Positions 27,766 to 37,621 of a DNA stretch of 64,000 bases are shown piece after piece. Below the pieces are notes generated by a model that did not search any database, was not told the origin of the DNA, and saw only the letters and a list, made by a program, of their open reading frames with translations. The position numbers and the translations under genes are program-made. Each line of letters opens with the position of its first letter. Position 1 is the first letter of the stretch. Origin of the DNA: Stenotrophomonas sp. WZN-1 (GTDB lineage: Bacteria > Pseudomonadota > Gammaproteobacteria > Xanthomonadales > Xanthomonadaceae); contig NZ_CP021768.1 of NCBI RefSeq assembly GCF_002192255.1, positions 2,994,001 through 3,058,000 on the forward strand. The letters are read 5' to 3'.

Positions 27766-27818
27766 GGGAGGTGATGGGCAGCAGACTTCATGGGTCGATG
27801 ATAGCGGAGCGGTCCCAT

Positions 27819-27879
27819 GTAGAGTCGACTGCTCTTCATCGGGCACAAAACCCCGCGCTGCACGCCAAGTCGACGCTAC
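27819..27879. repeat. Degenerate GTAG-type repeat between mutL and amiC
   Basis: GTAGAGTCGACT ... AGTCGACGCTAC: inverted ends of the SMAG kind with an unpaired centre. Confidence 0.5.
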
Positions 27880-27904
27880 AGAAACGGCAACCCGCCTTGG
27901 CCGG

Positions 27905-29473
27905 TTATTTGCTGCCGCCGGCCATGGTGCCGGCCGCGTCGATCTCGGCCTGGGCGCGGGCGGCATACAGCGTGCCCGGCGGCGGCTGGCGGCTGAAGAA
28001 TGTGTGCACGCCATCCAGCACGGCGCCAGCGATCTTGCGCTGGTACGCCGGGTCCATCAGGCGGCGCTCTTCATCCGGATTGGAGATGAACGCGGTTTCC
28101 ACCAGCATCGCCGGCATGTCCGAAGTGCGCAGCACCGCGAAGTTGGCGCGCTCGATGTTCGGCTTGTGGTTGTTGCCGATCCGCTTCAGGCCGCCCAGCA
28201 CGTGGCCGGCTGCGTCCTCAGACGCCTTCATGTAGCCGCTCTGTGCCAGGTCCAGCAGCACGTTGGCCAGGGTGCCTTCGGTCTGCTGCAGGCGCACGCC
28301 ACCCACCAGGTCGGCCGCGTTTTCCTTGTCCGCCAGCCAGCGGGCGCGCTGCGAAGAGGCACCCTTGGTCGACAGCACGTAGACCGACGAGCCCGTGGCC
28401 GAACGGTTTTCGGCCGCGTCGGCATGGATCGAGATGAAGATGTCCGCCTTGTTCGCACGCGCCTTCTGCGCACGCATCGGCAGAGGAATGAACACGTCGC
28501 TGTCGCGCGTCAGGTAGGCCTTCAGGCCCGGCGTGGCGTTGACCTGGCGGGCCAGCTCGCGTGCCACTGCCAGGGTGACGTCCTTCTCGCGCTTGCCGGT
28601 CGGGCCGATCGCACCCGGGTCCTGGCCGCCGTGGCCGGGATCGATCGCCACCACCAGGTGGCGCATGCCGGCCTGCATGCGGATCCGCGACGCATCGCTG
28701 GGCATGGCCGGACGCGGCGGTTCCACCGGCGTCGGGGCCGGTGTGGGCAGGGTGGCCGGCGGCGTGGTCACCACCGCCGCGGTGCGCTGGCCGGCGAGGA
28801 TCGCGGCCGGCGAGGACGAAGGCGTGCTGCTGGCGGTGACGCCAGCCGCGGCGACCTGGGCCGGCGCGGTGGTCGGTGCCGGGGTCGGCGTGGCCGGTGC
28901 GGCGGCAGTGGCGCTGGCCTGCTGCTGTACCTGTGCGGTCAGCAGGGCCGTGGCACGCGCGGCATCAGTGCGCGACTGCGCGCTCTCGGCCGGAGTGGGT
29001 ACAGGTGCGGCCCCCGCAGCGGGTGCCTGCGACTGCCCGGCCGGCGTCGCCGCCGGGCGGCTGGCGGCCACGGCCGGGCCATCACCCGGCCATTCGATCA
29101 CCAGCTTGGATTCATTGCCCTCGCGCTGCATCTGCGGGCGGAACGGCGCCACCGATTCAGCGAGGTCGAAAACGACACGGAAGGTACCCGGCACCGGCTG
29201 TCCAGTGCGCACGGCCGTGACCACACCCTGCGCAGCCGGCATCTTCAGGTTGCGAATCGCACTGGAATCGGGGAAATCGACCACCAGCCGGTTCGGACCC
29301 GCCAGCGACAAGGTCTTGTAGCCGCCGCTGCCGACCAGCGAGATTTCGGCGCGGGTACCGGTCGCGCCCGTATTCAGCAGGACCTGGCGGACTTCGCCGG
29401 CCCACGCACTGACACTCGCCAGACCCAGTCCGACGGCGGCACAGATGGCAATGAGACGGTTCCCCGGGCGCAT
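27905..29473 (-). CDS. amiC: N-acetylmuramoyl-L-alanine amidase, AmiC/AmiB type
   Basis: 522 aa. A signal peptide (1-26), an AMIN domain (about 28-130) for septal or outer-membrane-proximal targeting, a long Ala/Pro/Thr linker (about 135-275) and a zinc amidase_3 domain (about 285-505). Zinc and catalytic residues are seen in [17 protein letters not shown] and [10 protein letters not shown]. It splits peptidoglycan between daughter cells. The position between tsaE and mutL matches amiB in E. coli. Confidence 0.94.
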   Translation of the reverse strand: MRPGNRLIAICAAVGLGLASVSAWAGEVRQVLLNTGATGTRAEISLVGSGGYKTLSLAGPNRLVVDFPDSSAIRNLKMPAAQGVVTAVRTGQPVPGTFRVVFDLAESVAPFRPQMQREGNESKLVIEWPGDGPAVAASRPAATPAGQSQAPAAGAAPVPTPAESAQSRTDAARATALLTAQVQQQASATAAAPATPTPAPTTAPAQVAAAGVTASSTPSSSPAAILAGQRTAAVVTTPPATLPTPAPTPVEPPRPAMPSDASRIRMQAGMRHLVVAIDPGHGGQDPGAIGPTGKREKDVTLAVARELARQVNATPGLKAYLTRDSDVFIPLPMRAQKARANKADIFISIHADAAENRSATGSSVYVLSTKGASSQRARWLADKENAADLVGGVRLQQTEGTLANVLLDLAQSGYMKASEDAAGHVLGGLKRIGNNHKPNIERANFAVLRTSDMPAMLVETAFISNPDEERRLMDPAYQRKIAGAVLDGVHTFFSRQPPPGTLYAARAQAEIDAAGTMAGGSK

Positions 29474-29555
29474 GGCTCAGGATTCAATCACCGCGCTGAA
29501 CGGAATGCAACACCTTTTTCCTTAATAATCCGTAACCTGCCGGTGTTTGTTCTCG

Positions 29556-30038
29556 TCAGCCGACAGAAATGGCCTGCAAGTCGCCCCCTTTGGGAAGCCG
29601 TTCCAGCCATTCACGCCCCACGTCGCTGGCCCCAGTGAGACGAACGCGCCGCCCTTGCCCCTCGATTTCCAGGGCCACCACCAGGTCAGTCGGCGGCAAT
29701 GCACCGGCCCCGCGCTCGGGCCATTCGACCAGCCACAGCACCGCGCTGCCCTCGTCCAGGCCAAGGAAATCCAGCTCGCCGGCTTGGCCGATGCGGTACA
29801 GGTCCAGGTGCCACGCCTCACCGCCACTGGCCAGCGGATAGCGCTCGACCAGGGTGTAGGTGGGGCTGCGGATCGCGCCCTGCACGCCCAGCGCGCGCAG
29901 CAGCGCGCGGGCCGTGGTGGACTTGCCAGCCCCAAGGTCGCCGCGCAGTTCGATCAGCGCCTGCGGCGGCCGGGTGGCCGCCAGCCACTGCCCGAGCAGT
30001 TCGGTAGCGTCGCTGTCGGCAAGGAAAAAATCGGTCAT
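29556..30038 (-). CDS. tsaE: tRNA t6A biosynthesis ATPase TsaE
   Basis: 160 aa. P-loop ELRGDLGAGKST (Walker A GDLGAGKS about 33-40), SPTYTLVERY, HLDLYR and LVEWPER, all TsaE hallmarks. Works with TsaB and TsaD to make N6-threonylcarbamoyl-A37 in tRNAs. Its start overlaps the nnr stop by 4 bp. An 82-bp gap separates it from amiC. Confidence 0.95.
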   Translation of the reverse strand: MTDFFLADSDATELLGQWLAATRPPQALIELRGDLGAGKSTTARALLRALGVQGAIRSPTYTLVERYPLASGGEAWHLDLYRIGQAGELDFLGLDEGSAVLWLVEWPERGAGALPPTDLVVALEIEGQGRRVRLTGASDVGREWLERLPKGGDLQAISVG

Positions 30039-31519
30039 GGGGAGAGGTCCGGGTTGGCCAGTCGCCGCAACGGCGCCAGCAGATCAGTAGGAAGCAGGCC
30101 GCGCGCGCCATCGGCGGCAGCCATGTCGCCGGCCAGCCCGTGCAGCAACGCACCCGCGGCCGCGGCATCGAACGCCATCAGGCCCTGCGCGCGCAGGCTG
30201 GCGATGATGCCGGTGAGCAGGTCACCCATGCCACCCACGGCCATTCCGGGATTGCCGGCGGCGATCAACCGGGGCGTTTGCGCAGGCGCCGCCACGATGC
30301 TGCCAGCGCCCTTCAACACCACCACGGCGTGGAAGCGTTCGGCCAGCGCCTGCGCGCTGGCATAGCGATCGGCCTGGATTTCAGCCGTGCTGCAGCCAAG
30401 CAGGCGTGCGGCCTCGCCCGGGTGCGGGGTGAGAATGGCATCGGGCAACGCGCGCGGATCCTGCGCCAGCACGTTCAGGGCATCGGCATCGACCACCAAT
30501 GGTTTGGCGCTGGCCAGCACCCGCGCAAACAAGGCGCGTGCCCATTCGTCCTGGCCCAGTCCGGGCCCGATCGCCACCACCTTCGCCTTGTCCAGCAGCG
30601 CCGGCAGCACATCGCCGTCTTCCAGTGCATGGGTCATGGCCTCGGGCAACCGGGCCAGCAGTGGACCGACGTGGTCGCGGCGGGTGCCCAGGCTCAACAG
30701 CCCCGCACCCGCGCGCAAGGCGGCTTCGGCCGCCATCGCGATGGCGCCGCCGCTGCCATGGTTGCCGCCGACGCACAGCACGTGCCCGGATTCGCCCTTG
30801 TGGGTATTGGCGCGGCGCGGTGGCAACAGGGCCCGCAACCGCACCTGCGTCCAGTGCTCCGCAGCGGGCGCCACGCCCTGCCAGGCGTCTGCAGGCAACT
30901 GCAGGGGCGCCAGCTGCTTCCGCCCGCAGTGATCCAGTGCATCACCGGTATACAGGCCGCGATGGGCCACGATGAACTGGAGCGTCAGCGTGGCGCGCAC
31001 CGCCTCACCCGGCACCGCCCCGCGCTCGGCATCGACCCCACTGGGAACGTCCAGTGCCAGTACCGGCGCCGTCTGCGCGTTGAGCGCGGCGATCAACGCC
31101 TGCGCCACGCCCTCCGGCGCGCGGTCGAAGCCCAGCCCGAACAGGGCATCGACCCAGATATCGGCGCCGGGCAGTGCGCCGTCGAACTCGGCGATGTCGC
31201 CGCCTGCGGACCTGAATTCCAGCGCCGCACGCTGTGCCAGTGCGGTCGACGGCGGCCTGCCCGGCAAGGCGATCACCGTCACCTCACATCCGGCCTGCAG
31301 CGCGTGACGGGCCAGCACATGGCCATCGCCCCCATTGTTGCCGGCACCGACCACCACGCCGATCCGCCGCGCCTGCGGCCAGTGCTGCAGCAGGCACTGC
31401 CAGGCAGCCTGGCCGGCCTGCGCCATCAGGCCCCAGCCGCCGTCGGCGGCCAGCGCCGAGGCCTGCGCATCAAGCGCGCGTGCGGCAGCGGAATCGAACA
31501 GATCGGCAAGGTTGGCCAT
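30035..31519 (-). CDS. nnr: Bifunctional NAD(P)H-hydrate epimerase/dehydratase
   Basis: 494 aa. The N-terminal NnrE (YjeF_N) epimerase domain has VGAGNNGGDGHVLAR (about 57-71) and VDALFGLGFDR. The C-terminal NnrD ADP-dependent dehydratase has GNHGSGGAIAMA, DADALN, TPHPGEAARL and NPGMAVGGMGDLLTG. It repairs hydrated NAD(P)H. It is first of the leftward nnr-tsaE-amiC-mutL run. Only 23 bp separate its ATG from queG, so its mRNA has almost no leader. Confidence 0.95.
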   Translation of the reverse strand: MANLADLFDSAAARALDAQASALAADGGWGLMAQAGQAAWQCLLQHWPQARRIGVVVGAGNNGGDGHVLARHALQAGCEVTVIALPGRPPSTALAQRAALEFRSAGGDIAEFDGALPGADIWVDALFGLGFDRAPEGVAQALIAALNAQTAPVLALDVPSGVDAERGAVPGEAVRATLTLQFIVAHRGLYTGDALDHCGRKQLAPLQLPADAWQGVAPAAEHWTQVRLRALLPPRRANTHKGESGHVLCVGGNHGSGGAIAMAAEAALRAGAGLLSLGTRRDHVGPLLARLPEAMTHALEDGDVLPALLDKAKVVAIGPGLGQDEWARALFARVLASAKPLVVDADALNVLAQDPRALPDAILTPHPGEAARLLGCSTAEIQADRYASAQALAERFHAVVVLKGAGSIVAAPAQTPRLIAAGNPGMAVGGMGDLLTGIIASLRAQGLMAFDAAAAGALLHGLAGDMAAADGARGLLPTDLLAPLRRLANPDLSP

Positions 31520-31542
31520 GCAGGGATTTTATACTGGTGCAC
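31520..31542. promoter_or_regulatory. Divergent 23-bp nnr/queG promoter with overlapping -10 boxes
   Basis: The spacer contains TTTTATACTG. Rightward, TATACT (31530-31535) is spaced so that transcription would start at or next to the queG ATG (31543). Leftward the same bases read TATAAAAT, with the expected start at or next to the nnr ATG. No Shine-Dalgarno sequence fits on either side, so both mRNAs look leaderless. The -35 matches are weak. Confidence 0.55.
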
Positions 31543-32613
31543 ATGTCCCCCGCCCCCACCCCTGTCGATCCGGCCCAGGCCGTGCAGCGCATCCGCGATC
31601 TGGCGCGTGCGCATGGCTTCCAGCGCTGCGGCATTGCCGGCATCGAACTGGGCGAGGATGAAGCGCATCTGGCCGACTGGCTGGGCCAGGGCCTGTACGG
31701 CACGATGGACTGGATGGCGCGCCACGGCACGCTGCGCGCGCGCCCGGCCGAGCTGCTGCCCGGCACCGTGCGCGTGATTTCAGTGGGCATGGACTACAGC
31801 CACAAGGACGATACCGAAGCCTGGGCGACCCTGGCCGACCCGGGCCGCGCCTACGTGGCCCGCTACGCGCTGGGCCGCGACTACCACAAGCTGATGCGCA
31901 ACCGCCTGCAGAAGCTGGCCACGCAGATCAATGATGAAGTGGCACCGCTGGGCTATCGCGTGTTCGTCGATTCCGCCCCCGTACTGGAACGTGCACTGGC
32001 ACGCAATGCAGGGCTCGGCTGGATCGGCAAGCACACCTGCCTGATCGACCGCCATGGCGGTTCCTGGTTCTTCATCGGCGAGATCTACATCGATATCCCG
32101 CTGCCGATCGATACGCCAGCCACGGCGCACTGCGGCACCTGCACGCGCTGTATCGATGTCTGCCCGACCCAGGCCATCACCGGCCCGCAGCGGCTGGATG
32201 CGCGGCGCTGCATTTCCTACCTGACCATCGAGCACGACGGCGCCATTCCCGAAGACATGCGGCCACTGATGGGCAACCGCATCTACGGCTGCGACGACTG
32301 CCAGCTGGTGTGCCCCTGGAACAAATTCGCCAAGCGCACCGACGAATCCGATTTCCGCGCGCGCAACAACCTGGATACGGCTCGCCTGGACCAGCTGTTC
32401 GCCTGGGACGAAGCCGAGTTCCTGCGCCGCACCGAAGGCAGCCCGATCCGCCGCAGCGGCCACGAGCGCTGGCTGCGCAACATCGCCGTGGCGCTGGGCA
32501 ATGCACCGTCCTCGGCCGAAGCGCTTGCCGCCCTGCACACCCGCGTCGACGATCCCTCGCCGCTGGTGCGTGAACACGTGCAATGGGCGCTGGGCCAGCA
32601 CACGGCGCGCTGA
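31543..32613 (+). CDS. queG: Epoxyqueuosine reductase QueG
   Basis: Last step of queuosine synthesis in tRNA; a cobalamin-dependent reductase with two 4Fe-4S clusters. 356 aa. Cluster motifs are CGTCTRCIDVCPT (near 191) and YGCDDCQLVCPWN (near 245). The C-terminus has a HEAT-like stretch. It is divergent from nnr, as queG/yjeS is from yjeF in E. coli. The ATG at 31543 is used; a GTG at 31537 is in frame but would fall inside the likely promoter. Confidence 0.95.
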   Translation: MSPAPTPVDPAQAVQRIRDLARAHGFQRCGIAGIELGEDEAHLADWLGQGLYGTMDWMARHGTLRARPAELLPGTVRVISVGMDYSHKDDTEAWATLADPGRAYVARYALGRDYHKLMRNRLQKLATQINDEVAPLGYRVFVDSAPVLERALARNAGLGWIGKHTCLIDRHGGSWFFIGEIYIDIPLPIDTPATAHCGTCTRCIDVCPTQAITGPQRLDARRCISYLTIEHDGAIPEDMRPLMGNRIYGCDDCQLVCPWNKFAKRTDESDFRARNNLDTARLDQLFAWDEAEFLRRTEGSPIRRSGHERWLRNIAVALGNAPSSAEALAALHTRVDDPSPLVREHVQWALGQHTAR

Positions 32614-32656
32614 CGTGCGATCCTGAGCTCCCGTTCCGCCCGCCGCACGCTGTTCC

Positions 32657-33988
32657 ATGCAACCACGCAACAACGACATCCTGACCCCCAGCCAGCTCAA
32701 TACCCTGGCCCGCGATCTGCTCGAAGGCAGCTTCCCGGCGATCTGGGTCGAGGCCGAGCTGGGCAGCGTGGCGCGCCCAGCCTCCGGACACCTCTACTTC
32801 ACCCTGAAGGATGCGCGCGCGCAGCTGCGTGCGGCCATGTTCCGGATGAAGGCGCAGTACCTGAAGTTCGTGCCGCGCGAAGGCATGCGCGTACTGGTGC
32901 GCGGCAAGGTGACCCTGTACGACGCCCGTGGCGAGTACCAGATGGTGCTGGACCACATGGAGGAAGCCGGCGAAGGCGCACTGCGCCGCGCCTTCGAGGA
33001 ACTGAAGGCACGGCTGGAGGCCGAAGGCCTGTTCGACCCGGCGCGCAAACGGCCGCTGCCAGCGCACGTACAGCGCCTGGCAGTGATCACCTCGCCGACC
33101 GGCGCCGCAGTGCGCGACGTGCTGAGCGTGCTCGGCCGCCGCTTCCCGCTGCTGGAAGTAGACCTCCTGCCGGCCCTGGTGCAGGGCAGCAGCGCCGCCG
33201 CGCAGATCACCCGCCTGCTGCAGGCGGCCGATGCCAGTGGCCGCTACGACGTGATCCTGCTGACCCGCGGTGGCGGTTCGCTGGAAGACCTGTGGGCGTT
33301 CAATGACGAAGCCCTGGCCCGTGCGATCGCTGCCAGCCGCACCCCGGTGGTCTCGGCGGTCGGCCACGAAACCGACTTCAGCCTCAGCGATTTCGCCGCC
33401 GACCTGCGCGCGCCGACGCCTTCGGTGGCCGCCGAACTGCTGGTACCCGATCAGCGCGAACTGGCACTGCGCCTGCGCCGCACGGCCGCGCGCATGGTGC
33501 AGCTGCAACGGCATGCGATGCAGCAGGCCATGCAGCGCGCCGACCGCGCCCTGCTGCGCCTGAACGCCCAGAGCCCGCAGGCGCGGCTGGACCTGCTGCG
33601 CCGACGCCAGCTCGACCTGGGCCGGCGCCTGCATGCCGCGTTCAACCAGCAGCAGGAGCGCCGTGCCGCGCGCCTGCGTCATGCGGCGGCAGTGCTGCGC
33701 GGGCACCATCCACAACGCCAGCTCGATGCGATGCAGCGCCGTCTGGCTGCCCTGCGCGGGCGGCCGCAGGCAGCGATGCAGCGGCTGCTGGAGCGCGATG
33801 CACTGCGACTGCGCGGACTGGCGCGTTCACTTGAAGCAGTCAGCCCGCTGGCGACCGTGGCGCGCGGCTACAGCATCCTGACCCGCAGCGATGACGGTAC
33901 GCTGGTGCGGAAGGTCGATCAGGTACAACCCGGTGACGCCCTGCAGGCCCGCGTCGGCGATGGCGTGATCGACGTGCAGGTCAAGTAG
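32657..33988 (+). CDS. xseA: Exodeoxyribonuclease VII large subunit
   Basis: 443 aa, family length about 450. An N-terminal OB fold ([38 protein letters not shown]) is followed by the nuclease domain ([61 protein letters not shown]) and a long coiled-coil with many Arg/Gln (about 270-395). It degrades single-stranded DNA to oligonucleotides with XseB, whose gene is not in view. A composite repeat begins 7 bp after its stop. Confidence 0.95.
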   Translation: MQPRNNDILTPSQLNTLARDLLEGSFPAIWVEAELGSVARPASGHLYFTLKDARAQLRAAMFRMKAQYLKFVPREGMRVLVRGKVTLYDARGEYQMVLDHMEEAGEGALRRAFEELKARLEAEGLFDPARKRPLPAHVQRLAVITSPTGAAVRDVLSVLGRRFPLLEVDLLPALVQGSSAAAQITRLLQAADASGRYDVILLTRGGGSLEDLWAFNDEALARAIAASRTPVVSAVGHETDFSLSDFAADLRAPTPSVAAELLVPDQRELALRLRRTAARMVQLQRHAMQQAMQRADRALLRLNAQSPQARLDLLRRRQLDLGRRLHAAFNQQQERRAARLRHAAAVLRGHHPQRQLDAMQRRLAALRGRPQAAMQRLLERDALRLRGLARSLEAVSPLATVARGYSILTRSDDGTLVRKVDQVQPGDALQARVGDGVIDVQVK

Positions 33989-33994
33989 AGGGGC

Positions 33995-34352
33995 GTTCGG
34001 CAGGGCTGCGCCCTGCACCTGCAGAGGCTTCAAGCCAAGGCAACGCCAACGCCAACGTCAACGTCAACGTCAACGTCAAAAGCGTGCATTCCGTGGGATG
34101 GCGGGGCGGTGTCGGAGTACGGGGACGCTGCAAGTACGTCCCTGTAAGCTTGGCAGCCGCTTGCTCGTGTGCGCAGGACTGCGCACACGGCAAGACCGGG
34201 GTTGGGCGTCCTGCCCAACCCGCCCGAGGCATGCCTCGGGCCCATGCGGCTGACACCCCGCACTCCGACACCGCCCCACCTCTGACAGATTCCGGAGGCT
34301 GTTGGTAGGTGTCGACCTTGGTCGACACGGTAGATCCACGCCATGCGTGGAT
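33995..34352 (+). repeat. Composite repeat family A, copy 1
   Basis: Modules in order: hairpin GGCAGGGCTGCGCCCTGC after the xseA stop; six hexamer units CAACGC/CAACGT (34042-34077); preamble AGCGTGCATTC..GGGATGG; a long hairpin with outer arms GGGGCGGTGTCGGAGT (34103) and its complement (34262-34277); CTCTGACAG; GTCGACCTTGGTCGAC; and ATCCACGCCATGCGTGGAT. No ORF of note. Together with copy 2 it fills the whole gene-free stretch 33989-34653. Confidence 0.75.
34042..34080 (+). repeat. Hexanucleotide tandem repeat (CAACGY)6
   Basis: Two CAACGC units then four CAACGT units, followed by CAA. The corresponding place in the other two copies of the composite element reads CAACAGCAACAGC or similar. 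The unit number is therefore likely variable between strains. Confidence 0.8.
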
Positions 34353-34384
34353 GAATCTCTGTCAGATATCGAATCAATTCGCGA

Positions 34385-34647
34385 TTCCGACAGATCGCAG
34401 AAATCTGTCGAAGGCGGGGTGGGTCCGGTTGCGGGGGCGTGAGCCGCATGGGCCCGAGGCATGCCTCGGGCGGGTTGGGCAGGACTGCGCACACGAGCAA
34501 GCGGCGACCGAGCTTACATGGACGTACTTGCAGCGCCCCCGCAACCGGACCCACCCCGCCATCCCGCCGAATGCACGCTGTTGCTGTTGAGGTTGCCGGC
34601 CAGCGGCCAGCACTAGCGCGGGCGCAGGGCTGCAAGCCCTGCCGAAC
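34385..34647 (-). repeat. Composite repeat family A, copy 2 (reverse)
   Basis: Read leftward from just after the M48 gene stop: GTTCGGCAGGGCTTGCAGCCCTGC; CTAGTGCTGGCCGCTGGCCGGCAAC; CAACAGCAACAGCGTGCATTCGG; and a hairpin whose 27-bp outer arms (34534-34560 with 34413-34439) differ in sequence from copy 1 yet still pair. The core shares with copy 1 a block including CGCTGCAAGTACGTCC and CGCCCGAGGCATGCCTCGGG. Confidence 0.75.
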
Positions 34648-34653
34648 AACACC

Positions 34654-35550
34654 CTACTTTGCCTGCTCGCAGAATTTCTGCCGGTACTCGAGCGCCTTCG
34701 GCATCAGCGCCTGCAGGTTCTGGATGCGGGTACCCGGATTCGGGTGGGTGGAGGCGAACTCCGGCGGCGACTGGCCGCCACTGGCCTGGCCCATGCGCTG
34801 CCACAGCGGCACCGCCTCGCGGGGATCGAAGCACGCCGCCGCGGCCAGCATCAGCCCCACTTCGTCGGCCTGCGTCTCGTGGCTGCGCGCGTAGGGCAGC
34901 AGGTAGCCGTAGCCCATCGCCGACATCATCATCTGTTGCTGCTGCGCGTCCATGCCACTCGCGGCGCCGGCCATCTGCCCGATCTGGGTCAGCTTCTGCT
35001 GCGCCATCCGCTGTGCACCATGGCGCAGCAGTGCATGGGCGATCTCGTGGCCCATCACCACGGCCATCGCGTCACGCGTGCGCGCCACCGGCACCAGGCC
35101 GGTATAGACCGCCATCTTGCCGCCCGGCAGGCAGAACGCATTGGCCTGCTCGGACGGGATCACGTTCACTTCCCACTGGAAATCCCGGGCGAAATGCGCC
35201 GGCTGCACGCCGTGCTCCTGTGCCAGCGCGGTCTCCACCACGTCGACCTTGGCGATCAGGCGCTGGGCGATGTCGCGCACATCGCGCGCGATCGGTGCAT
35301 TCGGATCCATCGGCCGTTCCTGCGACAAAATCTGCTGGTAGGCCTGCAGCCCCAGCGCGGTCTCCTGGCGCGCATCCAGGCTGCTGTCGATCATCACCTT
35401 CTCGCCGGTATACGGATCGACCGTGCGGTTGGAAAACCAGTAGAACACCGCATAGCCGGCTGCCAGCAGCAGCACCAACCAGCGGATGTTGCCGAACAGG
35501 CCGCGTCGTTGCGGGCCTTGCGGCGAGCGGGAGAAGGGATCGTTGCGCAT
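34654..35550 (-). CDS. M48 family metalloprotease, membrane-anchored (LoiP-like)
   Basis: 298 aa. One TM segment (about 22-40) near the N-terminus, with the bulk probably periplasmic. The zinc motif HEIAHALLRHG is near residue 160, the third ligand is in SHETQADEVGL, and the C-terminal STHPNPGTRIQNL is typical of the LoiP/BepA group of envelope proteases. An in-frame upstream ATG at 35589 would add 13 residues; the one at 35550 was preferred because the TM then lies near the start. It probably degrades misfolded envelope proteins. Confidence 0.85.
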   Translation of the reverse strand: MRNDPFSRSPQGPQRRGLFGNIRWLVLLLAAGYAVFYWFSNRTVDPYTGEKVMIDSSLDARQETALGLQAYQQILSQERPMDPNAPIARDVRDIAQRLIAKVDVVETALAQEHGVQPAHFARDFQWEVNVIPSEQANAFCLPGGKMAVYTGLVPVARTRDAMAVVMGHEIAHALLRHGAQRMAQQKLTQIGQMAGAASGMDAQQQQMMMSAMGYGYLLPYARSHETQADEVGLMLAAAACFDPREAVPLWQRMGQASGGQSPPEFASTHPNPGTRIQNLQALMPKALEYRQKFCEQAK

Positions 35551-35638
35551 CAGGCGGTCTTCCGGCAGGTCCCGCCGGCTGGCGGGCACGGCGCAATCTT
35601 AGTGCGCCGATGCCCGCGGCGGGTGAAGCCGGGGCCGC

Positions 35639-37537
35639 TCAGATGCCGCGCACCAGGCGGAAGCCGATGCGCGCGTTGGTGGTGTCCGAATCCTGCGATT
35701 GCCGCCAGGCCGCACGGGTCTGCTCGGGCGCGTTGGCCCAGTTGCCCCCCCGGATCACCCGCGACCGGCAGCCCGGATTGAACCAGGCGACACCATCGGA
35801 GGGCGCACGCCGGTAGCTGGCATGCCAGCAATCGGCCACCCATTCACTGAGATTGCCGGCCATGTCGTGCAGGCCGAAGGCATTGGCCTGGAAACTGGCC
35901 ACCGGCGCCGGCCCCCACCAGCCATCGCCGTAGCCGATGAAGGCGTTGTGCCAGTGCCGGCCAGAGGGCGAAACATCCCTGCTGCCGGTGAAGTTGCCGG
36001 TGCCGGGCGGCGGCGTGCCGGCGTCGCCCCACGGGTAGCGGCCACTGCCGCCACCGCGCAGCGCGTACTCGAACTCTGCTTCACTGGGCAGCCGGTAGCT
36101 GCGTCCTGTCTGCTCGGACAGCCACGCCGCGTAGTTTTCGGCATCCCGCACACTCACATGCATCACCGGCGAATTGCCCAGTGCGCGCGCGCCATCGTAA
36201 TCGGAACGCCAGTCCACACCGCTGCGGCGGATGAAATTGCCGCTGCGCTCGTCATAGACCACCGAGTGGCCGCGCCGGGTTGCCCGCGGCCGCGCATTGG
36301 TCGACTTCACGTAGCGCTCGAAATCGCCGACGGTGACCTCGGTGATCGCCATCGCAAACCCACGGTCGAAGCGCACGTAATGCGAGGGCCGCTCGGCGTC
36401 GGTGGCGCCGGGCTCGGCGTCACCGGCGCCCATCTGGAAGCCGCCATGCGGCACCACCACCATCTGCGGCCCGCGCCCACCATCGCGCATCGCGTCGCTG
36501 AACACCTGCCCGGGACGGAAGCTGCCGTAATGGGTGGCCAGGTCGATGCGTTCGCGCAACTGGGCCACCACCGCATCCCCGGGCAAGGCAATGCGCAGTG
36601 CCTCGGCCAGCTTCTCGCGCGCCGGCTTCAGGCCCTGCGGCGTCGCCAGCTCGCGCAGGCCATCGTCGCGCAGCTGCAGCAGCGCGGACGCGCGGATCTG
36701 TTCGATGCGCTCGAAGGCATCGGCAATGGTCGGTGACGAATCACGCACCTTGCTGGCTTCGGCCAGCCAGGTGCCGGCGCTGGCGAAGTCACGCACCCGC
36801 GCTGCGTCCTCGGCACGGCGGATCAGGCCACTCTCGGCTGCCGCCAGGCCCTGACGTGCCCGGCTGTTGTGTTCATCCAGGGCCAGCGCTTCACGGAAGT
36901 TGCCGATCGCACCGTCACCGTCCTCACCGATCCGCCCCGATCGCAGGTCTTCCTCGCCGGCCCGGTTGTAGGCCACCACGCGCTGGGCGAGCTCCACCCG
37001 GCCCTGCAGCGCGCGCACCTTCTCGTCCTTCGGCGCCAGGGTCAGCAGCACCAGCGCCTGGCGGCTGGCCTCGGCCAGCGCCTCGCGCTGCTGCAGCGGC
37101 CGGACCAGCAGGGCATCGGCCTGCTGCTGAAGGCGCTGGCGTGCGCGCAGCAGGCCGTTGCGGGCCTGCCGGTCATCCGCGTCTTCCTCCTGCACCGCCA
37201 GCCACAGCGGAACCGCCGCATCGGCGTCCTCGTACAGGCGCCCTTCGCTGAACGCCTTCTCGGCCGCGCGACGCAGCTGGGCCAGGCTGCGCCCCTGCCG
37301 ATCGACCCGCGGCGGCGTCCACCGCTGCACATCCTCGGCGGCATCCTCACCGGCAATGGTGACGCTGCCCTGCCCTGCCTCCGGCGTCGCGTCCGCCTGC
37401 GAACCGTCCTGCGGCCGTGCATCTTCGCCAGCAGCCGGACCCGGCTCCGGCGTCGCCGAGGGCGACGGCGACGGCGTGCAGCCGGCCAGGGCCACGGCCA
37501 GGGCGGTGCACAGCGCGGACGACAGCGGAAAACGCAA
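35639..37537 (-). CDS. Lipoprotein with C-terminal formylglycine-generating-enzyme-like (SUMF1) domain
   Basis: 632 aa. Lipobox VALAGC (Cys about 20), a Pro/Glu/Asp-rich linker (to about 70), and a helical repeat-like region (about 80-340, Ala/Leu/Arg/Gln). The SUMF1 domain (about 355-632) has GGFQMGAGD, EVTVGDFERYV, NSPVMHVSVRDAENYAAWL, YRLPSEAEFEYALRGG, GLHDMAGNLSEWVAD and RVIRGGNWAN. Similar modules activate sulfatases or act as ligand-binding folds; the two active-site cysteines of true FGE are not evident, so a binding role is more likely. No sulfatase gene is nearby. Confidence 0.85.
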   Translation of the reverse strand: MRFPLSSALCTALAVALAGCTPSPSPSATPEPGPAAGEDARPQDGSQADATPEAGQGSVTIAGEDAAEDVQRWTPPRVDRQGRSLAQLRRAAEKAFSEGRLYEDADAAVPLWLAVQEEDADDRQARNGLLRARQRLQQQADALLVRPLQQREALAEASRQALVLLTLAPKDEKVRALQGRVELAQRVVAYNRAGEEDLRSGRIGEDGDGAIGNFREALALDEHNSRARQGLAAAESGLIRRAEDAARVRDFASAGTWLAEASKVRDSSPTIADAFERIEQIRASALLQLRDDGLRELATPQGLKPAREKLAEALRIALPGDAVVAQLRERIDLATHYGSFRPGQVFSDAMRDGGRGPQMVVVPHGGFQMGAGDAEPGATDAERPSHYVRFDRGFAMAITEVTVGDFERYVKSTNARPRATRRGHSVVYDERSGNFIRRSGVDWRSDYDGARALGNSPVMHVSVRDAENYAAWLSEQTGRSYRLPSEAEFEYALRGGGSGRYPWGDAGTPPPGTGNFTGSRDVSPSGRHWHNAFIGYGDGWWGPAPVASFQANAFGLHDMAGNLSEWVADCWHASYRRAPSDGVAWFNPGCRSRVIRGGNWANAPEQTRAAWRQSQDSDTTNARIGFRLVRGI

Positions 37538-37621
37538 GCAGGATCTCCTTCGGCACGGATGCGGACCGACGTTAGGCTATTCTCCCCTGCCTGAGCAAAC
37601 CCGAGTAGTAGGCCCTGACCC

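Noticed and set aside
34042..34080. Short direct repeats as a CRISPR array
   Set aside because: Units are 6 bp with no spacers and no cas genes; it is a simple tandem repeat.
34385..34647. attC-type integron cassette site suggested by the swapped-arm hairpins
   Set aside because: No integrase or cassette genes, no conserved GTTRRRY core at the ends, and the element lies directly behind housekeeping gene stops.
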